Shown in pieces: positions 50,659 to 60,991 of a stretch of DNA of 64,000 nt. The stretch spans positions 1,907,001 through 1,971,000 of the forward strand of contig CANXME010001258.1 in NCBI GenBank assembly GCA_948144175.1, given 5' to 3'. The stretch comes from Closterium sp. NIES-65 (Eukaryota > Streptophyta > Zygnematophyceae > Desmidiales > Closteriaceae). Every line of letters starts with the position of its first letter. Positions within the stretch are counted from its first letter, which is position 1. Under the pieces are notes generated by a model, which saw only the letters and a program-made list of their open reading frames with translations, searched no databases and was not told the DNA's origin. The translations under genes and the position numbers were made by a program.

Positions 50659-53600
50659 TTGCGGAGCCAGATGCAGCCCCAGCGACGCCTGCGTGAGTCC
50701 CTCACGCCCCAGCAGCTGCGTGAGTGGTACGCTGGTTGGGGCTGTAGGGGTGGCGACGCTACTCCTACTTCCACTCCTGCTGCTTCTACTCGTGGTGGCG
50801 GCCAGATGCAGCTCCCGCGACCCTCTCGCGTGTCTCTCACGCCTCGCCAGCTTCGTGAGTGGTACGCTCAGAGTGGAGGGTCTCTCAGTGCTGTTCGCTG
50901 CTCTTACGTGATTCGCACTGGTACTCGGACTGGTCAGCCTTGTGGGACACGTAGTCATACACAGTCCCGCTGCTTCGCCCGTCTGAGCGACGCCTGGCGT
51001 ACCGTGTTTGGCGACGAGGCTGAGCTTCCCGACTGGGTGGAGTTGCTTAGGCAGAGGGTAGATATATATGCTCTTGACTATGATGCTATTCTCACTGCCA
51101 TGTATGCATTGCCTACTAGTGCTGACCGTGCCGGTCACCTGTGCGTCCCGCCTGACCCAGGTATAGGACCTGCTGCTCTAGCTACTGGTGAGGCTGCTGC
51201 TCTGGGTGCTAGTGAGTCTCCTGCTCCAGGTACAGGTGCGGCTGCTGCTCTAGGTGCTCGTGAGTCTGCTTCCTCAGGTGCGGGTGAGGCTGCGCTCTCA
51301 GGTACCGCGTTGGCTTCGGCCTCCCTCACCTTTACACTTGACTCTGGGGCTTCTCGCTCCTTCTTTCGGGACCGCACCACACTCACGCCGCTTGGTCGGC
51401 CGGTTGCTGTCTCCCTGGCTGACCCCTCTGGGGGTCCTGTCCTTGCTCACTTCTCCACTGTCCTCCCGTGTCCGGCTGCCCCCTCGGGCACCCTGTCTGG
51501 CCTGTACCTCCCCTCTTTCTCGGCGAACTTGGTGAGTGGTGCAGACCTACAGGATGCGGGGGTTCACCAGTTCACTCCTGCGAGTCAGCGGGTGACCCAC
51601 TGCACGGACGCACGCACAGGCCGGCACCTGGCCACGTTCTCGCGTCGGCCGGGGTCGAGCCTCTACACCCTGACCACTGAGTCTCCTCCTGTCCCCGCGT
51701 CCGGTCGGGTAGCAGCGTCGGGTCAGGTGTTTGCTGCTGCGTCCAGGTCTGGTCCTGAGTCTGCCCCCTGTTCGTGTCGCCTCCTGTCTCAAGAGACTCT
51801 TCTGTGGCACCACCGTCTAGGCCACCCCTCCTTGCCCCGTCTTCGGGGCATGGCTTCCCGTGTCCTTGTCTCTGGTCTTCCCCAGTCTCTCCCTCCCCTT
51901 CCTTCGGGACCAGGACCTTCCTGTGTCCCCTGTGTCGAGGGGCGCCTCAGGGCTGCTCCTCACTCCTCCCAGTTTCCCCCGACAGAGGCTCCTCTGCAGA
52001 CGCTTCACATGGACGTGTGGGGCCCGGCCCCCGTCCGTGGGCAGGGTCACGAGCGCTACTTCCTGTTGGTGGTTGACGACTACTCGCGTTACACCTCAGT
52101 CTTCCCCTTGCGCAGCAAGGGTGCTGTCACTGAGGTGCTGATCGACTGGATCCGCGAGGCTCGTCTCCAGCTCAGGAGGAGCTTCGGCTCGGACTTTCCT
52201 GTTCTGCGTCTGCACTCTGACCGAGGTAGGGAGTTCTCCTCTCGCATTCTGCGAGACTACTGTCGTGCACAGGGGATCCGCCAGACCTTTACGCTTCCGG
52301 ACTCTCCACAGCAAAATGGGATTGCTGAGCGCCGCATTGGCATGGTCATGGATGTCGCTCGTACGTCCATGATGCATGCGGCTGCCCCCCATTTTCTGTG
52401 GCCGTTTGCGGTTCGGTACGCGGCGCATCAGCTCAACCTTCACCCCAGGGTCTCTCGGCCCGCGATGTCCCCAGTGTTATTGTGGACGGGGAAGGTCGGC
52501 GATGCGTCTGCGTTCCGTGTCTGGGGATCTCGGGCGTTTGTCCGCGACTTGTCTGCGGACAAGCTGTCCCCCCGTGCTGCTCCCTGTGTCTTCCTTGGCT
52601 TCCCCCCTGACGCTCCAGGGTGGCAGTTCTACCACCCCTCCTCTCGTCGTGTTCTGTCCTCCCAGGACGTCACGTTCGACGAGTCAGTCCCCTTCTACCG
52701 CCTCTTCCCCTACCGTACTCCTTCCCTCCCCCCCCCACCGGACTTCCTGGTACCAGTTCCCCCCCCGGTAGACCCCCTCCCCCCTCAGGTTCCTGCCCCT
52801 TCAGGTGTGTCCCAGGTAGACACGGTCGAGCCAGTCGAGGTTGCTGCTGAGTCTGGTCCTGCTGCGGGTGCTGAACCTGGGGGTGCTGCTGCTGGGGGTG
52901 CTGAGCCTGGGGGTGCTGAGCCTGGGGGTGCGAGGCCGGGGGGTGCTGAGTCTGGGGGTGCTGAGCCGGGGGGTGCTGAGCCGGAGGGTGCTACGTCAGG
53001 AGCTGCTGAGCCTGGGGGTGCTGGGCCTGGAGGTGCGGAGCCTGCGCCTGCTGGACCTGGGGGCTCTCCGGTTCTTCCGTCGCGGCGGGAGCCGCTCTCT
53101 CCACAGGAGCTGCGCGAGTGGTTTGCTCGCCGCTGGAGGCGTGCTGCTGGAGCTGGAGCTTCTTTGCCTGCTGAGGGTGCTGCCGGTCCCGGAGCTGCTG
53201 GGCCTGCGAGTCCTACTAGAGCTGGAGCTACTGAGTCTGGGGGTGCTGAGTCTGGAGCTGCTGAGCCTGGAGGTGCTGAGTCTGGAGCTGCTGAGCCTGG
53301 GGGTGCTACGTCTGGAGCTGCTGTGCCTGGGGGTGCTGAGTCAAGAGCTGCTGAGCATGGGGTTTCTCCTGCTGCTGCGTCTCGCCGGGAGCCCCTCTCT
53401 CCACAGGAGCTGCGCGAGTGGTTTGCTCGCCGCTGGAGGAGTGCTACTGGAGCTGGAGCTTCGTCGACCGTCGAGGGTGCTGGTGCTGCCGGTCCCGGAG
53501 CTGCTGGGCCTGCGGGTCCTACTGGAGCTGGAGCTGCTGAGGGTGTTGGTGCTGAGACTACTGCTGTCTGTCCTGGCGGTGGTTCTGCTGCTGGTGCTGC

Positions 53601-55935
53601 TGGAGGTCCTGCCGCTGGAGGTGTTGGTGGCGCTGGTGCTGTCGCTGAGGGTGCTGGTGCTGTCCCTGCTGAGTCTGGAGCTGCCGCGCGGCCTCGGCCG
53701 TACTTCGTTCCGCTCCTACAGCAGGTTCTTGGTCTTTCTCCTTCGGTAGAGTGTCCACAGCCTGTCCAGTCGCAGTCACTGTTGGAGCCTTCCTCTCCTC
53801 TGCCTGCTCCCTCTCCTTACACTGGTCCTACTGGAGGTCTTGCTGAGCGTCGTGAGCCTGCGTCTCGTCCCGCGTCGCCGGTTCGTGCTGCTCGCGCTAG
53901 TGGTCGCGGTTCGCGTCAGCGTCCTCCTCCTGTCCCTGGCACGCACCGGATGTCTCTGCGTCCGTCCACTGCTCCTCTGCGTGCCCCTTTGCCTTCTCCT
54001 CCTGAGTCCTCTCTTCCTGCGCTTGCCGACCCTGAGTCGGACTCTCTTCGCGCTGCCAGTCCTACTGTCACGCGTCTCCTTGCTACTGTCGTCACTGACC
54101 CCTCTTTTGAGTCCACTGCTGCGTCTGCTCTAGTCGCTGAGCTCGTTGACTTTGCTGCTCGCTGTCGTCTCGACTACGCTGCTAGTCTTGTTGCTAAGTC
54201 TGCGTCTGTCTGTCCTCCGTCCGTCGGGGGTGAGTGTGCTCTTGGCACGGACGTCCTAGAGGACAGGCAGGAGGAGTTACAGTGTCTAGCGGCTGCTTCA
54301 CCTCATCTCGCATCTGTACTGCTTGCCCCTGAGGGAGACCCGGATGCACTAGACGTCCCGACTCCGCGTTCTTACGCGGAGGCCGTAGAGGGTCCCTACT
54401 CCTCTCAGTCGCAGGCAGCTATGGATGCAGAGATGGCGTCCTGGAAGTCCACAGGCACCTACGTTGACGCGGTTCCCCCTCCTGGGGCGAACATCGTCAG
54501 TGGCATGTGGATCTTCAGGGTGAAGCGACCGCCGGGCTCTCCACCTGTCTTCAAGGCACGGTACGTTGCTCGTGGCTTCAGTCAGCGGCAGGGAGTTGAC
54601 TACTTTCAAACCTTCTCTCCCACCCCGAAGATGACCACTCTTCGGGTGCTGCTGCACATAGCCGCTCAGCGCGACTACGAGCTTCACTCTCTCGACTTCA
54701 GCACTGCGTTCCTGCAGGGTAGCCTGCACGAGGAGATCTGGCTGCGCTGTCCACCTGGCTTCACTGGGACTTTCCCTCCTGGCACCCAGTGGAGCCTCCG
54801 ACGGCCAGTCAACGGTCTCCGCCAGGCACCGCGTGAGTGGCACGACACACTGAGGACAACGCTTGCGGCTCTTGGGTTTGCTCCTTCTACTGCTGACCCG
54901 TCGCTGTTTCTGCGCACCGACACTTCACTGCCGCCGTTCTACATCCTCGTGTACGTCGACGACTTGGTCTTTGCCACAGCGGACACTGCTGGACTCGCCT
55001 ACGTGAAGTCCGAACTGCTGAAGAGACACACGTGCACAGACCTGGGTGAACTGCGCAGCTACCTTGGCTTGCAGATCACTCGGGACAGAGCACGCCGCAC
55101 CATTACCTTGACTCAGTCACACATGGTGCAGCAGGTCCTTCAGCGCTTTGGCTTCACGTACTCCTCGCCTCAGGCCACTCCTCTGCCTACTCGCCACTCA
55201 CTCTCAGCTCTGCCTTCGGATGAGTCCGTAGAGTCGAGTGGTCCGTATGCAGAGCTTGTTGGCTGCCTCATGTACCTGATGACCTGCACACGACCTGACC
55301 TTGCATACCCTCTGAGCATTCTTGCACGCTATGTTGCTCCTGGGAGACACAGACCAGAGCACATGGCTGCACCGAAGAGGGTATTGCGCTACCTGTGCAG
55401 TACGTCGGGCATGGGGCTAGTGCTTGGAGGGCGGAGTCCAGTGGTCCTTACCGGCCACGCGGACGCTTCTTGGGCTGACGACCAGGCTACGCAGCGGTCG
55501 TCACAGGGTTACACCTTCAGCCTTGGTTCCGGCTCTGTCTCGTGGCGGTCTACTCGCTCGTCTTCGGTTCTCGGCTCCAGTTGTGAGGCTGAGATCTACG
55601 CCGGGGCCATTGCTGCACAGGAGCTTCGCTGGCTCACCTACCTGCTGACTGACCTTGGAGAGCCACCTCGTTCTCCTCCAGTGCTGTACGTAGACAACAA
55701 GGCCATGCAGGCCTTGTGTCGAGAGCAGCGCTTGGAGCACAGAACGAAGCACATTGCTCTCCGCTACTTCCTTGCTCGTGAGCTGCAGCAGCGTGGTCAG
55801 TTGCGACTTGCGTACGTGGCCTCTGAGGCCAACACTGCTGATGTGTTCACCAAGGCACTCGCGCCTTGTGACCATCAGCGCTTTTGCACCCAGCTGGGTC
55901 TTGTGCCTGTCTTGCCTCACTTGCTCTCCTCTTGA
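50659..55935 (+). CDS. C: Pol polyprotein (protease, integrase, RT, RNase H; 1758 residues)
   Basis: Order: two LREWYA motifs (near residues 22 and 62); C-x13-C-x4-H-x4-C (starting CSYVIRTGTRTG, near 75-110); DAILTAMYAL; retropepsin DSGAS near 228; integrase with WHHRLGHPSLPRLRGMA near 382, D in MDVWGP near 451, D in LHSDRG near 519, and E in QQNGIAERR near 554. A linker of about 500 residues is rich in GGAEP repeats and carries two copies of SPQELREWFARRWR. RT follows with RYVARGFSQRQGVDYFQTF near 1300 and YVDD near 1431. RNase H runs from about 1590 (HADASWADD; CEAEIYA; DVFTKALAP). PR-IN-RT-RH order is copia-type. There are no interruptions. Confidence 0.95.
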   Translation: MRSQMQPQRRLRESLTPQQLREWYAGWGCRGGDATPTSTPAASTRGGGQMQLPRPSRVSLTPRQLREWYAQSGGSLSAVRCSYVIRTGTRTGQPCGTRSHTQSRCFARLSDAWRTVFGDEAELPDWVELLRQRVDIYALDYDAILTAMYALPTSADRAGHLCVPPDPGIGPAALATGEAAALGASESPAPGTGAAAALGARESASSGAGEAALSGTALASASLTFTLDSGASRSFFRDRTTLTPLGRPVAVSLADPSGGPVLAHFSTVLPCPAAPSGTLSGLYLPSFSANLVSGADLQDAGVHQFTPASQRVTHCTDARTGRHLATFSRRPGSSLYTLTTESPPVPASGRVAASGQVFAAASRSGPESAPCSCRLLSQETLLWHHRLGHPSLPRLRGMASRVLVSGLPQSLPPLPSGPGPSCVPCVEGRLRAAPHSSQFPPTEAPLQTLHMDVWGPAPVRGQGHERYFLLVVDDYSRYTSVFPLRSKGAVTEVLIDWIREARLQLRRSFGSDFPVLRLHSDRGREFSSRILRDYCRAQGIRQTFTLPDSPQQNGIAERRIGMVMDVARTSMMHAAAPHFLWPFAVRYAAHQLNLHPRVSRPAMSPVLLWTGKVGDASAFRVWGSRAFVRDLSADKLSPRAAPCVFLGFPPDAPGWQFYHPSSRRVLSSQDVTFDESVPFYRLFPYRTPSLPPPPDFLVPVPPPVDPLPPQVPAPSGVSQVDTVEPVEVAAESGPAAGAEPGGAAAGGAEPGGAEPGGARPGGAESGGAEPGGAEPEGATSGAAEPGGAGPGGAEPAPAGPGGSPVLPSRREPLSPQELREWFARRWRRAAGAGASLPAEGAAGPGAAGPASPTRAGATESGGAESGAAEPGGAESGAAEPGGATSGAAVPGGAESRAAEHGVSPAAASRREPLSPQELREWFARRWRSATGAGASSTVEGAGAAGPGAAGPAGPTGAGAAEGVGAETTAVCPGGGSAAGAAGGPAAGGVGGAGAVAEGAGAVPAESGAAARPRPYFVPLLQQVLGLSPSVECPQPVQSQSLLEPSSPLPAPSPYTGPTGGLAERREPASRPASPVRAARASGRGSRQRPPPVPGTHRMSLRPSTAPLRAPLPSPPESSLPALADPESDSLRAASPTVTRLLATVVTDPSFESTAASALVAELVDFAARCRLDYAASLVAKSASVCPPSVGGECALGTDVLEDRQEELQCLAAASPHLASVLLAPEGDPDALDVPTPRSYAEAVEGPYSSQSQAAMDAEMASWKSTGTYVDAVPPPGANIVSGMWIFRVKRPPGSPPVFKARYVARGFSQRQGVDYFQTFSPTPKMTTLRVLLHIAAQRDYELHSLDFSTAFLQGSLHEEIWLRCPPGFTGTFPPGTQWSLRRPVNGLRQAPREWHDTLRTTLAALGFAPSTADPSLFLRTDTSLPPFYILVYVDDLVFATADTAGLAYVKSELLKRHTCTDLGELRSYLGLQITRDRARRTITLTQSHMVQQVLQRFGFTYSSPQATPLPTRHSLSALPSDESVESSGPYAELVGCLMYLMTCTRPDLAYPLSILARYVAPGRHRPEHMAAPKRVLRYLCSTSGMGLVLGGRSPVVLTGHADASWADDQATQRSSQGYTFSLGSGSVSWRSTRSSSVLGSSCEAEIYAGAIAAQELRWLTYLLTDLGEPPRSPPVLYVDNKAMQALCREQRLEHRTKHIALRYFLARELQQRGQLRLAYVASEANTADVFTKALAPCDHQRFCTQLGLVPVLPHLLSS
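52850..53350 (+). repeat. C: GGAEP-coding tandem repeats in the linker
   Basis: These are 15-bp units GGTGCTGAGCCTGGG with variants (52860-53050 and again 53225-53350), separated by one LREWFARRWR block. A second LREWFARRWR block follows at about 53408. Confidence 0.85.
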
Positions 55936-56141
55936 CTTCACTTGTACTGTGACATATATATATACCTGCTCTTGCTTGTCTAGTTTTATATATATGTCTG
56001 TACTCCTGCATGTGAACTGGCCTCTGGCCCTGCTCTTGTGCTCGGACTGTGTGGTGACTTTGTGATCCACCCTGAGCTTGCTTTGCTTTGCTTGACTGGT
56101 CTTGTGACCCCTTGTTCTCCCCCACTTTGCCTATGGGGGTG
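55936..56141 (+). other. C: conserved 3' non-coding region
   Basis: This holds TA runs (about 55953-55963 and 55986-55994), TGTGATCCACCCTGAGCTTGC, GGTCTTGTGACC and the polypurine-tract hairpin CCCCCA-CTTTGCCTA-TGGGGG (about 56119-56139), ending at the 3' LTR. Confidence 0.75.
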
Positions 56142-56273
56142 TGTCAAACATTATATATGTTCTGCTTGTGTAGGCTACAGTGGGTTAGCCTATAGGGGGT
56201 ACACAATTCTAGGGTTTCCTACTTGTACTCATTTCACTGCTAGTTCATTCATTCCTGTTCGCTTATTCTCACA
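56142..56273 (+). repeat. 3' LTR of element C
   Basis: 132 bp, identical to the 5' LTR except for three extra bases in the loop of the TAGGCTA/TAGCCTA inverted repeat. Followed by the CCGTG target duplication. Confidence 0.95.
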
Positions 56274-57281
56274 CCGTGAAATGTCGGTGTCGCCACTGCT
56301 GCTGGAGTTGTCGGTGCTTCAATCGCTGTGGTCGCTGCTGCTGCGGTGGCGAACCCTGGTTGGCTTGTCAGAAAAGCCTCGAGTCGACGAAGCGTCGCCT
56401 GCGTCTACTCCATGTCGGTGCGGAGGCTCGCGATGTTGCTCGTAGTCGCGTAGTTGTCGCCTTGGCCCTCCATTTGGTGATTTACAGGAAGATGCGCGAC
56501 GAAAATAATCGAATTCTAGGTGCAAGTCGACTTACTGCGAGTCAAATTGACTGTAGAATCGACGAGCGCGAATTCTGTAGGTTGCGTAAATCTCCCTTAG
56601 GTGAAATTCGCTTCCGATCTTGGCCGTTGAAGAGAAAATCGATCCGACGCTCCAAATTCCAACTTTTTTGGGCGAAATTCTCTGGGTCGTTGAGATGAAA
56701 CTCGATCGAACGGTCGAAACTCCAACCTTTCCACCAGTAAATCAGAGGGGTGTTCGAAAACCGAATCGAGGGGGACTTAGAAAAATTGCGCAGAACTGGT
56801 TTTACATACCCGTATCGGCGCTTTTGTCGACGCCCCCGCGGTTTTTAAAGGCCGGAATTATGCGGTTGAAGACCTCGCGTGTAAACCCGCTCTGATTACC
56901 AGGTGTGAGGATCTGGGATCGAGCTCAGAAAAGATGATTCAAATTGAATTGAATTGAATGTCCACCTGGGTACAACACGAGGCTATATATAGGCTCGACA
57001 CAAGGCCCCGTAACCAGGTGTTACGCGAAGGTTCCGCGGGTCGCGAAGCGTCCCGAACAGATCCTTACCGAATTCGGTAGAAGGCAATTCGGTGGCAACC
57101 GAAAAGCCAGAATTCGGTGCACGCAACCTAGCTCAGTGCTATAACTATAATAAAATGTAGGAAAGCACCTAGCCTAGGAAATCAAGCAATTCATGCATGC
57201 ATATGATTATCCTATGCTAGAAATAGCATAATAAAGTAAAGGCAAGCAAGCATAGCTGGCATAAGCCGTCGTACTCTCACA
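56274..57281 (-). mobile_element. Element G, right part: Gag start, leader and 5' LTR (fossil)
   Basis: On the minus strand from the right: 5' LTR (56904-57281), primer site (TGGTAATCAGAGCGGG, about 56888-56903), a 400-bp leader of ordinary composition, then the N-terminal part of Gag from an ATG at 56473 to the C insertion. The leader has none of the minisatellite seen in the copias. Confidence 0.9.
56904..57281 (-). repeat. 5' LTR of gypsy G
   Basis: 378 bp, TGTGAGG...CTCTCACA. It pairs with 44182-44548. Confidence 0.93.
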
Positions 57282-57299
57282 TATTGTGACTGGACAGGC

Positions 57300-58620
57300 G
57301 GTGGACACTCTAAGGGAGGAGGAAGACCAAGAACCTGTTGAAGGAGCGAAACAAAGTACGACCGAGGCCGCGCGACGACTCCAGACACAGCAGGGACAGC
57401 ACCAGCACCCCCACCGGCAGCACCAGCGTCAACAGCACCTCCAGCTCCAGTACCTCCAGTAGCACCAGCAGCACCCGCAACAGCAGGACCGGCTCCAGAA
57501 CTGACAGCAGTAGCCTCAGCGCCAACACCCGCAGCAGCGCCGACTCTAGTAGCACTCACAGGAGCAACTCCGAGACCGGCGGCACCAGCACCCGCAGCAG
57601 TCGAAGAAGCACCAGCTCCAGTAGTACGCCTCCAGCGCCGGGCAAACCACTCGCGCAGCTCCTGTGGAGAGAGTGGCTCCCGCCGTGACGAAGCACCCGG
57701 AGAACCACCAGGCCCAGCACCGCCAGACGCCACACGAGCAGGTCCAGCGGCCGCGGGCTCCGCACCCCCAGGCTCAGTAGCTCGAGACTCAGCAACCCCA
57801 GGCTCAGCAGCTCCAGACGCAGCACCCCCAGGCGAAGGACCCCCAGGCTCAGCACCCCCAGTCGTAGCACCCCCAGGCTCAGCACCCCCAGGCTCAGCAC
57901 CCCCAGACCCAGCACCCCCAGGCTCAGCACCCGCAGCAGTACCAGAGTCACCAGCAACCTCGACCGGCTCGACTGCATCTACCTGGGACACACCTGAATG
58001 GGCAGGACCCTGAGGGGGGAGGGGGTCTACCGGGGGGGGACCTGGCACAAAGAAGTACGGTGGCGGGGGGAAGGAAGGAGTGCGGTAGAGGAAGAGGCGG
58101 TAGAAGGGTACTGACTCGTCGAACGTGACGTCCTGGGAGGACAGAACACGACGAGAGGTGGGGTGGTAGAACTGCCACCCAGGGGCGTCAAGGAGGAAGC
58201 CAAGGAAGACACAGGGAGCAGCACAAGGGGAAAGCTTGTCCGCAGACAAGTCGCGGACAAACGCCCGAGATCCCCAGACACGGAACGCAGACGCATCGCC
58301 GACCTTCCCCGTCCACAGCAAGGCTGGGGAGGTCTCCGGCCTGGAGACCCTGGGGTGAAGGTTGATCTGATGCGCCGCGTACCGAACCGCAAACGGCCAC
58401 AGAAAATGGGGGGCAGCCGCATGCATCATGGACGTACGAGCGACGTCCATGACCATGCCAATGCGGCGCTCAGCAATCCCATTTTGCTGTGGAGAGTCCG
58501 GAAGCGTAAAGGTCTTGCGGATGCCTCGCGCACGACAGTAGGCTCGCAGAAGGCCAGAGCAGAACTCTCCGCCTCTGTCAGAGTGCAGACGTAGAACAGG
58601 AAAGTCCGAGCCGAAGCTCC
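57300..58620 (-). pseudogene. D: integrase and linker
   Basis: From the right: LHSDRGGEF-type and QQNGIAERR-type sequence; MVMDVARTSMMHAAAPHFLWPFAVRYAAHQINLHP; FVRDLSADKLSPCAAPCVFLGF; VSQVDAVEPVEVAGDSG; GGAEP-type repeats (57760-57940 in 15-bp units); then SPQELREWFARRWRR near 57640 and an Ala/Gly-rich tail. Confidence 0.85.
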
Positions 58621-58627
58621 TCCTGAG

Positions 58628-59650
58628 CTAGAGACGAGCTGCGCGGATCCAGTCGATCAACACCTCAGCGACATCACCCTTGCTGCACAAGGGGAAGACT
58701 GTGGTGTAACGCGAGTAGTCGTCAACCACCAGCAGGAAGTTGCGCTCGTGACCCTGTCCACGGACGCGGGCCGGGCCCCACACGTCCATGTGAAGCGTCT
58801 GCAGCGGGGCCTCTGTCGGGGGAAACTGAGAGGAGTGAGGGGCAGCTCGGAGCCGCCCCTCGACACAGGGGACACAGGAAGGACCAGGCCCCGGAGGAAG
58901 GGGAGGGAGGGACCGGGGAAGACCAGAGACAAGGACACGGGAAGCCATGCCTCGGAGACGAGGCAGGGAGGGGTGACCAAGACGGTGGTGCCAGAGGAGA
59001 GTCTCGTGAGACAAGAGGCGACACGAGCAGGGGGCAGACTCAGGACCAGACCTGGACGCTGCAGCAAACACCTGACCCGACGCAGCTACCTGACCAGACG
59101 CAGTGACTGGAGGAGACATAGTGGTCAGTGTGTACAGGCTCGACCCCGGCCGACGTGTAAACGTGGCCAGGTGTCGGCCTGTCCGAGCGTCCGTGCAGTG
59201 GGTCACCCGCAGACTCGCAGGAGTGAACTGGTGAACCCCCGTATCCTGCAGGTCAGCACCACTCACCAAGTTCGTCGAGAACGAGGGGAGGTAAAGACCA
59301 GACAAGGTGCCAGAGGGGGCAGCCGGACACGGGAGGACAGTAGAGAAGTGAGAGAGGACAGGACCCCCAGAGGGGTCTGCCAGGGAGACTGCAACCGGCC
59401 GACCAAGCGGCGTGAGTGTGGTGCGGTCACGAAAGAAGGAGCGAGAAGCCCCCGAGTCAAGTGTGAAGGTGAGGGAGGCCGAAGCCGACGCGGTACCTGA
59501 GAGCGCAGCCTCACCAGTACCTGAGGGCGCAGACGCGCTGGCACCTAGAGCAGTAGCCTCACTAGCACCTAGCGCAGCAGTACCAATGCCCGGGTCGGGC
59601 GGGAAACACCGGTAACAGTCACCCTCATCACTAATGGTCACAGCATACAT
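58628..59650 (-). pseudogene. D: protease and integrase N-terminal part
   Basis: It starts MYAVTISDEGDCYRCFPPDPGIG. A retropepsin with FTLDSGASRSFFRDRTTLTPLG follows, then WHHRLGHPSLPRLRGMASRVLVSGLP, HMDVWGPARVRGQ and VVDDYSRYTTVFPL. It is very close to C. Confidence 0.88.
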
Positions 59651-59763
59651 GGCAGCAAGGATAGCATCAAAGTCAAGATCAAAGATAGCTACACCTGCCC
59701 TAGACAGCTCTCCCCAGCGGGGGATCTCACTAGCCTCCGGGAACTGCTGACGCCAAGCGTCCG

Positions 59764-60991
59764 TCAGGCGGCCAAAGCAGCGCTGGGTGGGGTGAGCACC
59801 CCCACACTGCTCACCCGCGCGGTCGTTGGAGCGAATGACGTAGGTGCACGGGCCAAAACCCCCACCACGCTGACGCTGCGTGTACCACTCACGGAGCTGC
59901 TGAGGAGGGGGGATGTCCCGAAAACGCTGCTGCTGCTGCTGCTGCTGGGCTGACCACTCCCGGAGCCGCTCCGTTGAGAAGAACCACCCCGACCAGCTCC
60001 ACCTCCTCCACCACCGCCGCCTCCACCTCCGCCGCCACCGCCGCCTCCGCTCCCACCGCTACCGCCACCGCCGCCTCCGCTTCCGCCGCTGCCACCACCA
60101 CCTCCACCCCCGCCACCACCCCCACCGCCACCCCCACTCCCCCCGCCGCCTCCACCGCCACCTCCACCACCCCCGCTAGCTCCACCCGCGCCCTTGCCCC
60201 CCTTGCCCTTGCCAGATCGGCGTCTCCCGCTAGGGGCAGACGCCGCACCGACCGACTCAAGACCAAGTAGGTCGGCCGCAGCAGCAGAGGCGACAGAGGG
60301 CAACAGGGGGGAAGGGGAACACCCCTCAAAGATGGGGGTGCGAGGGTCACCACGAGAGGCTCCTACAGCGACTATGCTCTTCTCCGCTGCTAGGAGGGCC
60401 TTCTCTAGGAGGTCAACAGTGAGAGTGGTGGGACAGACTTAGAGAAAGTGGTCCCTGGCTACGCAAAGGGAGTTAGGGAGGTAGGTGACTATGTAATAGA
60501 GAGTGATGTACATGGGGGGGGGGGGGGGGGTTCTTGGCGCAGAACTCAGCAGGAAGCGCGGCGCGGTAGCGAGTGTCACTAGTGCGGAGGTGCGTAATGA
60601 GGTCAGCGACTGTGGGAAAGGCAGCAAGGTCAGGAAAGAGGTACGGTAGCATGAGGCGGCTTAGTGCAGCAGTGGCAGGGGAAGAGTAGCGCGCAACTAC
60701 AGCGTCGTACAAGGTCTGAGCACTCTTGTACTGACTAAAGTGCGCGCGCTCAGTGGTAGGCAGGTGGCGACGCACAGCAAGACGTGCAGCAGCATCGCGG
60801 GTGGCCCACTGAGAGCAAACAGTGGGGTCAGCATCAGCAGCAGGGGCAGGAGAGGCGCCAGAGGTGAGGTCAAAGAGAGAAAAACCGTCCGCCCTATCGC
60901 ACTGTAAGAACAGCTGCAGGTCGTCGACCCAGACCTCAAAGTCAATGGCTCGACCCTCAGCGTCAAAAGCGAGGACACTAGGGGTAGCCAT
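59764..60991 (-). pseudogene. D: Gag with glycine-rich tail
   Basis: This starts MATPSVLAFDAEGRAIDFEVWVDDLQLFLQ at 60991. A core as in B (LMLPYLFPDLAAFPTVADL) is followed by a GRRRSGKGKGGKG patch and a long glycine-rich tail. The Cys/His region of the family lies near 59780-59860. It is in more than one frame. Confidence 0.88.

Larger units (their letters stand above)
49325..56273 (+). mobile_element. Element C: young Ty1/copia inserted in gypsy G's Gag
   Basis: The LTRs at 49325-49453 and 56142-56273 are identical apart from a 3-bp indel. There is a perfect target duplication CCGTG (49320-49324 and 56274-56278). The primer site TGGTATAGAGCGGGTCC is at 49454. The pol part is one long open frame (50659-55935) and looks whole. 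No Gag core of the kind seen in B, D, F and I is present between the leader and this frame, so it may depend on Gag from other copies. It is the innermost and, with B and TRIM-1, the youngest layer. Confidence 0.95.
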
